From Ardenticatenaceae bacterium (GTDB lineage: Bacteria; Chloroflexota; Anaerolineae; Promineifilales; Promineifilaceae): a DNA stretch of 17,903 nt. A model generated the notes under the pieces. The model did not search any database. It saw nothing but the letters and a program-made list of their open reading frames with translations, and had not been told where the DNA came from. This document shows positions 1-6,907 of this stretch, in pieces (the stretch's first letter is position 1; every line of letters starts with the position of its first letter). A program made the position numbers and the translations under genes. The DNA lies in assembly GCA_020634495.1 (NCBI GenBank), contig JACKBR010000071.1, positions 1 through 17,903 on the forward strand. Direction: 5' to 3'.

Positions 1-198
1 AAGGACCTGGTTATGAAAGGGATGCCGGGGAACGTTGGGGGAACAATTGAGACGTACAAGCCAGAGAAAGTGTATTACCCAAATGGCAAGCTGGCGGCGA
101 AGGCATACGGCCGTGATCCGGAACGAGAATTGTATTGGAAGAGGCATCGGACGGGGAACGGCCGTTTTGAGGTGTGGCAGCAATTGGGAGGTTGGTGA
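1..198 (+). CDS. Small or 5'-truncated hypothetical protein
   Basis: The frame is open from base 1 to a TGA at 196-198. An ATG at 13 is preceded by AAGGA at 1-5 with a 7-base spacer, so this may be a complete 61-residue gene; equally, the gene may continue beyond the left edge. The product is basic and rich in glycine, tyrosine and tryptophan (it contains YYPNGKL and ends in LGGW). I see no motif that names a family. The coding sequence holds two copies of the ACGGCCGT palindrome, like the right flank and unlike most of the core, so it probably belongs to the host chromosome side of the island. Function unknown. Confidence 0.45.
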   Translation, partial: KDLVMKGMPGNVGGTIETYKPEKVYYPNGKLAAKAYGRDPERELYWKRHRTGNGRFEVWQQLGGW

Positions 199-476
199 TG
201 CTGGAAGCTATTTTTTTTGTGCTACCAGGCGGAAAAAAGTTGCACCCATTTTAGGGATAAATCCTTAAGTGCCTGATTTTGGCTGTATGTGAGGGTATGA
301 TCTTTTAGTGGATATGCGAAACCGCTGCGTGACATTAATGCCTGATTGTCCCTCCTCCTGAAAAACTGCTACAATCTTTTTCAGTAATTTCCGGTTTGTC
401 GCAGTCTTTGCGATTAGTTTGATACAGGTAAACCAATATAAAAAGAAGGGATACTACTTCGTGGAGACAATAACGC
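199..476. other. Intergenic region upstream of the sigma-like gene
   Basis: No gene of convincing length is present here. The region is AT-rich, with a T-run at 210-217 that lacks a clear preceding stem. It carries a candidate promoter and dyad at 346-384, listed separately, and a GGAG-type ribosome binding site at 463-466 for the TTG start at 477. The implied 5' leader of the downstream operon is about 95 bases. Confidence 0.5.
346..384 (+). promoter_or_regulatory. Candidate extended -10 promoter inside an inverted repeat
   Basis: TTGTCC (346-351) lies 18 bases before TACAAT (370-375), which has an extended -10 TGC at 367-369. A perfect 8-bp inverted repeat, CTGAAAAA (358-365) and TTTTTCAG (377-384) with an 11-base spacer, brackets the -10 hexamer. 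This geometry suits a repressor operator. The regulator could be the HTH-like protein encoded at 1264-1929, which is inference. The dyad could also form an RNA hairpin. Confidence 0.45.
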
Positions 477-1286
477 TTGAAACATATCACCCAGCGGAGC
501 CGGGTTAAGCCGCTAACGCGGTGCAACCGTGCGGGCGTGCCCTATCAACGTACTCCCGAAGTTATATCACAGATTGAAGCAACCATAGAGTTATCCCCTG
601 CGCAACTCATTCACCGAGCTCAAACATCAGATAAACAATCATCTAACTACTTAAAAGAGGAGGTGCTTGTCTATTATATTCGTGAGTACTATCAGGATGG
701 CCAAGAAGATATTGTTAACGAGCTTGCCATCGTGCTCCTCAAACGTTGTGGAAAGTATGTTCGTAGTTGGCTGAGAGCGTTAAGCTCTAGTGTGATTGAT
801 GAAGCTTGTAATGATGTCATTGCAGATCTCTTTCATGGCATTCTGGATTTGGAAAAGGATCACGGTGACTACCTACAAGTCCGATTCTGGCACCGGCTTA
901 AACGACTTAAGATTGACGTCTTTCGACGATATAGTACTAGAGCGGCAAACGAAAAAACTACCGATAATTTCTCCACCCTAGAGAGTTCTTTTTCAGAGGC
1001 TAGTGAAGAAGGAGCTGATCTAGTCTTTGAAGAAAGAGTCCCTAACGCTGATTTGTCGGTAGAAGATAGTGTATTGTTGCGAGAAGCCCTAGGTGTTCTA
1101 GAGGAGCCGTATCGAACGGCTTATCTTCTACGAAATGGTGAAGGGTGGCAGATCGAGAGCGATGATCCGGACGTACCAACGATTGCTGAGTACTTTAGGA
1201 AGACGCCACGTACAATTCGCAACTGGTTGGCAATAGCAGAAACCCAACTTAAAGGATGGCGAAATGAACGAGAAAAAGATGCATGA
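477..1286 (+). CDS. Sigma-70-like (ECF-type) transcription factor
   Basis: This 269-residue protein has two helical blocks arranged as in a compact ECF sigma factor. The first (about residues 70-155) has the sigma-2 pattern, with an acidic run containing EACNDVIADLF followed by FWHRLKRLKIDVFRR. The second (about 195-262) resembles sigma-4, with a helix-turn-helix around TIAEYFRKTPRTIRNWL. The N-terminal 60 residues are of no recognised family. The start is a TTG with GGAG nine bases upstream; a GTG at 537 in the same frame is an alternative. Its 3' end overlaps the next gene by 23 bases, so the two are probably translated together. It may direct transcription of this locus or act as a DNA-binding partner controlled by the protease encoded two genes downstream. 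Sequence similarity to true sigma factors is weak by eye. Confidence 0.6.
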   Translation: MKHITQRSRVKPLTRCNRAGVPYQRTPEVISQIEATIELSPAQLIHRAQTSDKQSSNYLKEEVLVYYIREYYQDGQEDIVNELAIVLLKRCGKYVRSWLRALSSSVIDEACNDVIADLFHGILDLEKDHGDYLQVRFWHRLKRLKIDVFRRYSTRAANEKTTDNFSTLESSFSEASEEGADLVFEERVPNADLSVEDSVLLREALGVLEEPYRTAYLLRNGEGWQIESDDPDVPTIAEYFRKTPRTIRNWLAIAETQLKGWRNEREKDA

Positions 1287-1929
1287 CGAACAGGAGACGC
1301 TAGAGGATGTTCTGGACGCTTATGTGGCATCGATCACTGTTCCAAGCCAACAAGCCCTAAAGGAATGGATTCGTCGTTATCCACACTATAGACGCGAATT
1401 ACTAGAGTTTACTGTTAGCTGGACTAAGATGGAACATCTTCCCCCTTCTTCGGATGTGGAGGAGTCAGATGAGGAATTACTCGTACTACGCGGGATGAGC
1501 GTCGTGCAGAGCATCATGAATGAGCATAGGAACAAGGATCGTGCCGACAAGGAGAAAAATGAAATTCATTTAAGGAGTCTGCTGGATGAGGGTTCCAGGT
1601 TCAGCTTGTCCATCCATGGAATGGCGACATCATGCCGACTTGGAATCAATACATTCAGAAAGCTAGATCGCCGCCTCATTTCTTACTCTTCAATACCCTT
1701 AAAAGTGATCCAGGTTATCGCGGAAACTATCCACCATAATGCTGAGGTAGTGGCGAGTTATCTACAAAGCGAGCCAGTACTGGCAAAAGGAGCCAGGTAT
1801 CGTGCAGAACAGCGGCCAGAAGTGGTACAACAGGAGGATTTCTTTGAAGCGATCCGTTCCGATACGACGATTGAAGAAGTAGACCGTAGCTACTGGCTGG
1901 CATTTGAACAACTCGATGGGGAGGAATGA
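1264..1929 (+). CDS. HTH-like regulator, candidate ImmA/IrrE partner
   Basis: The product has 221 residues, is largely helical and is acidic at both ends. The N-terminal third carries a segment with RRYPHYRRELLEF. The middle (about 118-170) has an XRE/Cro-like helical pattern containing GMATSCRLGINTFRKLDRR and SSIPLKVIQVIAETI, suggesting a degenerate helix-turn-helix. The gene overlaps the preceding sigma-like gene by 23 bases, and its TGA overlaps the start of the next gene as ATGA, which indicates tight translational coupling. In ICEBs1-type and DdrO/IrrE-type switches, the gene beside an ImmA/IrrE peptidase encodes an XRE repressor that the peptidase cleaves. By analogy this protein is the likely substrate and operon repressor, but that is inference from position and fold. 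Confidence 0.5.
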   Translation: MNEKKMHDEQETLEDVLDAYVASITVPSQQALKEWIRRYPHYRRELLEFTVSWTKMEHLPPSSDVEESDEELLVLRGMSVVQSIMNEHRNKDRADKEKNEIHLRSLLDEGSRFSLSIHGMATSCRLGINTFRKLDRRLISYSSIPLKVIQVIAETIHHNAEVVASYLQSEPVLAKGARYRAEQRPEVVQQEDFFEAIRSDTTIEEVDRSYWLAFEQLDGEE

Positions 1930-4900
1930 AACTTGTGAGTCACTGGAACCTGATTCGAGAAAAAGCGCGAGTTCAGCGTGATTTGGTGTTACTGAACGGC
2001 GACAATAAGGCAGTAACAGCAGAATTTCTCCTACAAGCAGCGGAAAAGATGACCGGGCTGACTCGGCAGGGAGTGCCTGCAAGAGATACACTCCTTGATG
2101 GTGGAGAGGCCGTTCTAGATATAGAGGCAGGCGTTATCTGGTACAACCAGGACCTCGAACCGGAACTGGCGCGCCTGTACCAGGTTCATGAGTATGCCCA
2201 CTACTGGCTTCATGGGGAGGCTGCATCTTGTGCTTCTTCTGATATTAATGCTGGAGCGTTCGATGAAGACCTTCCGATCGGAAATCAGCAAGTCGAAGGG
2301 TACAGTCCTGAAGAACGGCACGAGCGTGAGGCAAATGTTTTTGCACGTGAATTCCTCCTCCCTTCTGAGATTGTGAAACGCTGGTACACGGTCGACAAGT
2401 TAAGCGCGAGTGCTATCGCGTCAAAAGTGGGTATTCCTGATGGCACCGTGTTTCATCAGTTAACCTATGCCTTGCTAACGGTAGAACCGGCCCCAGATGA
2501 TGTGCGGGAAAAGGGAGAGGAGAAGGAAGGACTTGCGCTCGATCCAAGCCAAGAGAAAGCGGCCCATGTAAAACATGGGCCTTTTCTTTTGGAGGCAGGT
2601 CCTGGAACGGGAAAAACGTGCACACTGGTAGGAAGAATTTTATTTTTGCTGGAGCAGGGAATTCCGCCTGACTCAATTCTTGCTCTCACCTTTTCAAATC
2701 GAGCTGCAGAGGAGATGCGTATAAGGGTTGCCCAAATTGAGCCGGATGCCGCGGCGCACATCTGGACGGGAACGTTTCACGCTTTTGGACTGGAACTGCT
2801 CCGTAAGTATGGGTCTCACCTTGGCTTGCCCCCCCGACCGGCCGTGCTCGATCCGGTGGACGCGCTATTTCTATTAGAACAAGAGCTGCCTGCTCTCCAG
2901 CTTAATCACTATCAGAATCTTTACGAGCCGGCAACTTATCTAAGTGATATTTTAGGAGCGATTTCACGTGCGAAAGATGAGCTGGTTGGGCCCGCCGAAT
3001 ACGCTGAACTTGCCAACCGTATGGCTCAGAAGGCAACTACTGCTGAGGAAGTCGAGGCCGCAGAGAAGGCGCAGGAAGTCGCACGCGTCTATGCCCACTA
3101 TCAGGCACTGCTTGAAAAAGACCACCTCCTCGACTTTGGCGATTTGATTTTTCGCTCGGTCGCCCTTTTACGGACAAACCCTGAATTGGCACAGCAACTC
3201 CGGCAAGCTTATTCGCACGTCTTGGTTGATGAATACCAAGATGTGAATCGAGCAAGCGGCCTCTTACTAAAAGAGATCGCAGGTTCTGGCGCGGGGCTTT
3301 GGGTTGTCGGCGATGCCCGCCAGTCGATCTATCGTTTTCGTGGGGCGGCACCGGCCAATATCGGCTTGTTCACAGCGGACTTTCCGAATGCGGAAGTGCA
3401 ATCGTTAGAATACAACTATCGCTCTCGGCCGGCAGTTGCCCGGCTCTTTTCAGCTCTTGCCCCGCAAATGCGGGCTTCGCAGAATCTTCCTTTTGTTGAG
3501 TGGCAAGTAAAGCGCGACGACTCGCCAGGAACTGTGCTGTTGGAGGTGGCGGAGGATGGGACAGCAGAGGGAGTGGGAATCGCACGCGAAGTTGAACGTC
3601 AGAAGAAGGCAGGGATTTTATACCGCGATCAGGCAGTCCTCTGTCGTTCCCATTCTCAACTGGCACAGATCGCATCTGCTCTAGAAGGAGAAGGAGTGCC
3701 CGTTCTCTCCCTCGGTAACCTATTTGAGCGAGAAGAAGTACGCGACTTGCTCTCATTACTGTCGCTGGCCAGCGAGGGGGGTGGACAGGGTCTCATCCGA
3801 GTAGCTCGATTTGAAGAATATAATATTCCGTTGGAGGATGTTTTGACCTTGTTGGAGCACGCTGAGGATTTGGGTATTCCTTTTCCACGGGCATTGACTA
3901 TTGCCTATGAGGTAGCGGACATATCCGAGCAAGGTAAAGAGGGATTGGATCGTCTTGCGGCGCATTTACATGACCTTAGTTATGGGAGCAATGCCTGGGG
4001 AATGATGGTGCGCTACCTATTTGATCGTAGTAACTACGTACGCATCTTGCTCCGCGATGAAACGGTGGCCGGACAGCAAAAACGGCTTGCGCTTTTCCAA
4101 TTATTGCAGCTTGCTTACGAACAACGGGCCATTGCAACTACTGAGAACCAAGATCCGAAGCGAGCCTTTTTAGGCTATGTGCGGCGGCTGGAATGGTCAG
4201 GAACGGCCAGACAATTACGACAAATACCGGAGGCTGTCGCTGGAATAGATGCAGTTCGTCTTCTGACAGTGCATGCGGCGAAGGGGATCGAATTCACAGT
4301 TGTATATATCCCGTTCCTCGGGCGAGGCTATTTTCCGGCAAGGCGTCAGTGGAACCCTTGTCCGCCTCCAGATGGTATGCTTACTGGCGGCTTCGATGAG
4401 CATGATGAAGAAGAGGAGTGCCTCTTTTTTGTGGCCCTTTCGAGAGCGCGTGATGTTCTCTGCCTCTCGCGCGCCCGTAAATATGGCCGTAACAGCAACC
4501 CCTCGGATCTGCTGGAAGTATTTGCCCACCATTTGCCTCATCCACCGGATGGCCCAGTAACCTGGAAGAATGATCACATCAACTCTGATGAACCAGTTCA
4601 TCCTGGTTCGCTGCCAGGTGATAACGTCTTTCCCCTAAATGAACTTGAACTATATATGCGTTGCCCACGGCAATACTTCTACGAAGTTGTCCTCGGTCTG
4701 AGCGGCCGTCGTCAAGACTCGCCATATGTTCTCTTTCACCGCTCTGTCTATAGCGTCCTACGATGGTTGCAGAAGGAAACACAAGAGGGGATAGAAATCC
4801 ATGAAGATAGCGTGCTGGCACGCCTGGCTGAAGTTTGGGCAGAACAAGGTCCGGTCGGGTATGCGTACGAATCTATCTACTGGCGAAAGGCTGAGGAGAT

Positions 4901-5360
4901 GGTAAAGAGAGCCATCCACCGAGATAGACATTATCCGAGCATACCGGTAGATCCAGACTGGGAAGTGTCACTGACTCAAGGCCGGATTCGTTTCCGGCCA
5001 GATCGAGTCGTAAATACACAGGAAGGCTCCAACTCTGTTCTTTTTATCCAACGCTGGCGTACAGGGCGTCCTACAACGGAAGAACTTGACAAGGACATTT
5101 ATGCTCTTTATAAGAAGGCGGCAGAGCATCACTGGCCCGATGCGGATCACAGGGTTCAGGTGGTTTATCTATCATCTGGTGCCAGCGATGACATCCCAGT
5201 GACACAGCGCCGAATCCAGACGCGACTCAACCACTACGAACGTGCGATGGCCGGAATTCAGCGTCGCGAGTATCCGGCTGCGCCCGGCCGGCAGTGCCCC
5301 CGCTGCCCTTATTACTTCATCTGCCCGGTGGCCGAAGACGGGCAATTCTCGCCCGAGTAA
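1926..5360 (+). CDS. ImmA/IrrE metallopeptidase - UvrD helicase - degenerate PD-(D/E)XK fusion
   Basis: This 1144-residue protein has three domains. Residues 1-190 are an ImmA/IrrE-type zinc peptidase with HEYAH at 88-92 and a third ligand E135 in the EAN motif. Residues about 205-880 are a UvrD/PcrA-type SF1A DNA helicase: Walker A GPGTGKT (225-231), motif II DEYQD (435-439), motif III GDARQSIYRFRG (462-473), motif V TVHAAKGIEF (781-790) and motif VI VALSRAR (836-842). Residues 895-1144 are an AddB/Cas4-like domain with four cysteines placed for a 4Fe-4S cluster (C913, C1124, C1127, C1133). D1026 is present, but the usual DYK triad position reads R1043-W-R1045, so nuclease activity is doubtful. 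The start overlaps the previous stop (ATGA). Probable role: a DNA-damage or phage-DNA sensor coupled to cleavage of a co-encoded regulator. Domain calls are firm; the role is inferred. Confidence 0.9.
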   Translation: MKLVSHWNLIREKARVQRDLVLLNGDNKAVTAEFLLQAAEKMTGLTRQGVPARDTLLDGGEAVLDIEAGVIWYNQDLEPELARLYQVHEYAHYWLHGEAASCASSDINAGAFDEDLPIGNQQVEGYSPEERHEREANVFAREFLLPSEIVKRWYTVDKLSASAIASKVGIPDGTVFHQLTYALLTVEPAPDDVREKGEEKEGLALDPSQEKAAHVKHGPFLLEAGPGTGKTCTLVGRILFLLEQGIPPDSILALTFSNRAAEEMRIRVAQIEPDAAAHIWTGTFHAFGLELLRKYGSHLGLPPRPAVLDPVDALFLLEQELPALQLNHYQNLYEPATYLSDILGAISRAKDELVGPAEYAELANRMAQKATTAEEVEAAEKAQEVARVYAHYQALLEKDHLLDFGDLIFRSVALLRTNPELAQQLRQAYSHVLVDEYQDVNRASGLLLKEIAGSGAGLWVVGDARQSIYRFRGAAPANIGLFTADFPNAEVQSLEYNYRSRPAVARLFSALAPQMRASQNLPFVEWQVKRDDSPGTVLLEVAEDGTAEGVGIAREVERQKKAGILYRDQAVLCRSHSQLAQIASALEGEGVPVLSLGNLFEREEVRDLLSLLSLASEGGGQGLIRVARFEEYNIPLEDVLTLLEHAEDLGIPFPRALTIAYEVADISEQGKEGLDRLAAHLHDLSYGSNAWGMMVRYLFDRSNYVRILLRDETVAGQQKRLALFQLLQLAYEQRAIATTENQDPKRAFLGYVRRLEWSGTARQLRQIPEAVAGIDAVRLLTVHAAKGIEFTVVYIPFLGRGYFPARRQWNPCPPPDGMLTGGFDEHDEEEECLFFVALSRARDVLCLSRARKYGRNSNPSDLLEVFAHHLPHPPDGPVTWKNDHINSDEPVHPGSLPGDNVFPLNELELYMRCPRQYFYEVVLGLSGRRQDSPYVLFHRSVYSVLRWLQKETQEGIEIHEDSVLARLAEVWAEQGPVGYAYESIYWRKAEEMVKRAIHRDRHYPSIPVDPDWEVSLTQGRIRFRPDRVVNTQEGSNSVLFIQRWRTGRPTTEELDKDIYALYKKAAEHHWPDADHRVQVVYLSSGASDDIPVTQRRIQTRLNHYERAMAGIQRREYPAAPGRQCPRCPYYFICPVAEDGQFSPE
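2561..2590 (+). terminator. Terminator-like hairpin inside the ImmA-UvrD gene
   Basis: GGCCCATG (2561-2568) and CATGGGCC (2574-2581) form a perfect 8-bp stem with a five-base loop, followed at once by TTTTCTTTT (2582-2590). It lies inside the coding sequence between the peptidase and helicase domains (about residues 213-222). It may cause partial termination or attenuation, or it may be a chance effect of the encoded residues. Confidence 0.4.
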
Positions 5361-5424
5361 ACATCTCCTTTTTCCGGTTTCTTCTCCCTACTTCGATTAA
5401 CGTCTATAGAAGATAACATTTTAG

Positions 5425-5447
5425 TTGCCCGGCGACTGGGCAAGGAG
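5425..5447 (+). promoter_or_regulatory. Hairpin overlapping the ribosome binding site of the ubiquitin-like gene
   Basis: TTGCCC (5425-5430) pairs with GGGCAA (5438-5443) across a seven-base loop. The 3' arm shares two bases with the strong Shine-Dalgarno AAGGAG (5442-5447), which lies six bases before the ATG at 5454. The overlap could tune translation of the first gene of the conjugation operon. I see no convincing promoter in the 93-base gap, so this operon may be read through from the upstream genes. Confidence 0.35.
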
Positions 5448-5453
5448 ATATTT

Positions 5454-5951
5454 ATGTCTGAGATTGAGCTTTTCATACAGGGCGAGGGAATAGAAGATAT
5501 TATCCTGGTGCGGGTACCGGGCAACGGCACCGTGCGGGATATTGTTGATGCGATCCGGGTTCAAGGAGCGCAGATCGGAACTGCTGATGGATACGCTGTG
5601 ATGCTTGAGGATAGTGAGGAAGTGCTTGAGCTAGACCAGCACCTGGAGGCTGTAGGGATCGGTCATCGTAGCCGAGTACACATTAACCGCTGCCGCCACG
5701 TCGAGGTGAGTGTCAACTACAACGGGGAACAGAAGGAGCGCAGTTTCCCTGCTGCCGCCACCGTGCGGCGCGTCAAATTGTGGGCGGTCAGGGAGTTTGG
5801 CTTGAAGAAAGTCGATGCTACGGAACACGCCCTACAAGTCTGTGGCTCGACGAACCGGCCTGACGAGGATGTTCACATCGGCTCCCTTGTGCAATATCCC
5901 TCGTGCGCCCTGTGTTTTGACCTGGTTCCAAAGCAGCGAGTTGAGGGCTGA
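5454..5951 (+). CDS. bilA-like: Ubiquitin-like protein with two tandem beta-grasp domains (BilA-like)
   Basis: The product has 165 residues and reads as two beta-grasp units, about 1-80 and 82-160. Each has a beta-hairpin, a helix (TVRDIVDAIRVQG in the first, TVRRVKLWAVREFG in the second) and a closing strand pair, as in ubiquitin-like or multiubiquitin proteins. The protein ends in Val-Glu-Gly, leaving a C-terminal glycine suitable for adenylation by an E1 without prior trimming. It is the first gene of a four-gene set, with the E2 gene following after four bases. The start is well supported by AAGGAG six bases upstream. Known Bil systems attach such a protein to phage targets. The individual sequence match is weak, and the call leans on fold pattern, C-terminus and neighbours. 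Confidence 0.75.
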   Translation: MSEIELFIQGEGIEDIILVRVPGNGTVRDIVDAIRVQGAQIGTADGYAVMLEDSEEVLELDQHLEAVGIGHRSRVHINRCRHVEVSVNYNGEQKERSFPAAATVRRVKLWAVREFGLKKVDATEHALQVCGSTNRPDEDVHIGSLVQYPSCALCFDLVPKQRVEG

Positions 5952-5955
5952 AACG

Positions 5956-6429
5956 GTGCCTCCAGACGAACGTGCATTTCGCGCCCATCTTCAGCAGGGT
6001 CCCTTCCAGAGCGGCATTGATCGTGGTTATTGGCGACTTATCTCAATTGATTGGCCATATGTGTTGATGGGAGTTACTGCTGCCAAAAGAGAGTGCGGTC
6101 CGGAAGAATACATATTCCGCTTCCACTGCACCAATTACCCCCAGGATCCGCCAACTGCACAGCCCTGGGATCCGGGGCGAGAAACGTCACTGGATCAGGT
6201 AAATTGGCCTGCTGGCCGCAACCGTGTTGATTATGTATTTCGGCCTGGATGGAATGGAGGGCAGTGTCTTTACTTACCTTGTGACCGCCTTGCGATGCGG
6301 GGCCATGATGCATGGCGCACCAGGTATCCAGACATGATCTGGTCGGCAAGTGGAGACATTACCCAATACTTACGGATTGTTTATGAACTTCTCAATTCGA
6401 GCGACTATACGGGGCCTCGTAGCGCCTAA
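5956..6429 (+). CDS. bilB-like: E2-like ubiquitin-conjugating enzyme (BilB-like)
   Basis: This is predicted to carry the ubiquitin-like protein as a thioester and pass it to a target. From the GTG at 5956 (GAGG about nine bases upstream, four bases after the previous stop) the product has 157 residues. The frame is open further upstream inside the previous gene, but a start there would give a large overlap and an unrelated N-terminus. The E2-type core has a strand ending FRFHCTNYPQDPP, the YP-PP signature of the UBC beta-meander, followed by FRPGWNGGQCLYLPCDRLA and a C-terminal helix with QYLRIVYELL. Cysteines C104 and C109 are candidates for the active site. C109, in PCDR, seems the better one, since PCDR looks like a conserved element. 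The gene overlaps the downstream JAB gene. Confidence 0.75.
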   Translation: MPPDERAFRAHLQQGPFQSGIDRGYWRLISIDWPYVLMGVTAAKRECGPEEYIFRFHCTNYPQDPPTAQPWDPGRETSLDQVNWPAGRNRVDYVFRPGWNGGQCLYLPCDRLAMRGHDAWRTRYPDMIWSASGDITQYLRIVYELLNSSDYTGPRSA

Positions 6430-6904
6430 ACACCGTTTAAGCTGTTCCTCCAAACTATGGAAAGAGGGACTTGCTGAACTTTGCCGGCGTGGGGGCGGGA
6501 GACAAGAGAGCGGTGCTTTCCTGCTTGGTAGCCGTCAAGGTAAACGGCGCGCCATCACCCGCTTCCTCTATTATGACGATCTCGATCCAGGCTGCCTTAA
6601 CACCGGCATCGTGGTATTTGATGGCGCAGGTTATGGGCCACTTTGGCAATTATGCCGCGAGACAGGGTTGGTAGTCCTTGCCGATGTTCACACACATCCG
6701 GGTACTGCACGACAAAGTCCAACTGATCGTCGTAATCCGATGGTGGCAACCTCCGGCCACATTGCCTTGATTGTTCCTGAGTTTGCCAGGCGTGTTGTGA
6801 GACCGCGAGACATGGGTATCTACGAATATGTAGGGGAACACCAGTGGCGGGATCACTCAGGGGGGGGATCTGAGACATTTTTCTATATTGGGAGGTGGGG
6901 ATAG
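6383..6904 (+). CDS. bilC-like: JAB/JAMM-family deubiquitinase-like metallopeptidase (BilC-like)
   Basis: The protein has a complete JAMM zinc-peptidase signature: E42 in ESGAFLLG, then H103-T-H105-P followed by S112-x2-D115. This predicts an active isopeptidase that removes the ubiquitin-like protein from targets or processes its precursor. The ATG at 6383 gives 173 residues and overlaps the E2 gene by 47 bases. A GTG at 6350 would add 11 residues; neither has a strong ribosome binding site, so the start is uncertain. The domain itself begins near residue 18. The E1 gene follows after three bases. The order E2-JAB-E1 matches Bil operons. Catalytic residues are seen directly; the substrate is inferred from context. 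Confidence 0.85.
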   Translation: MNFSIRATIRGLVAPKHRLSCSSKLWKEGLAELCRRGGGRQESGAFLLGSRQGKRRAITRFLYYDDLDPGCLNTGIVVFDGAGYGPLWQLCRETGLVVLADVHTHPGTARQSPTDRRNPMVATSGHIALIVPEFARRVVRPRDMGIYEYVGEHQWRDHSGGGSETFFYIGRWG

Positions 6905-6907
6905 ACA

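Noticed and set aside
3037..4601. Several long open frames antisense to the helicase region
   Set aside because: They mirror a gene with unmistakable helicase motifs, lack ribosome binding sites and show low-complexity translated composition.
5339..5371. CGGGC/GCCCG hairpin at the end of the ImmA-UvrD gene as a terminator
   Set aside because: The stem is five base pairs and the nearest T-run begins about a dozen bases later.
5815..5955. Extended N-terminus of the E2 gene running back inside the ubiquitin-like gene
   Set aside because: The added 47 residues overlap a convincing gene in another frame, do not look like an E2 fold, and a GTG at 5956 with GAGG upstream gives a normal-sized E2.
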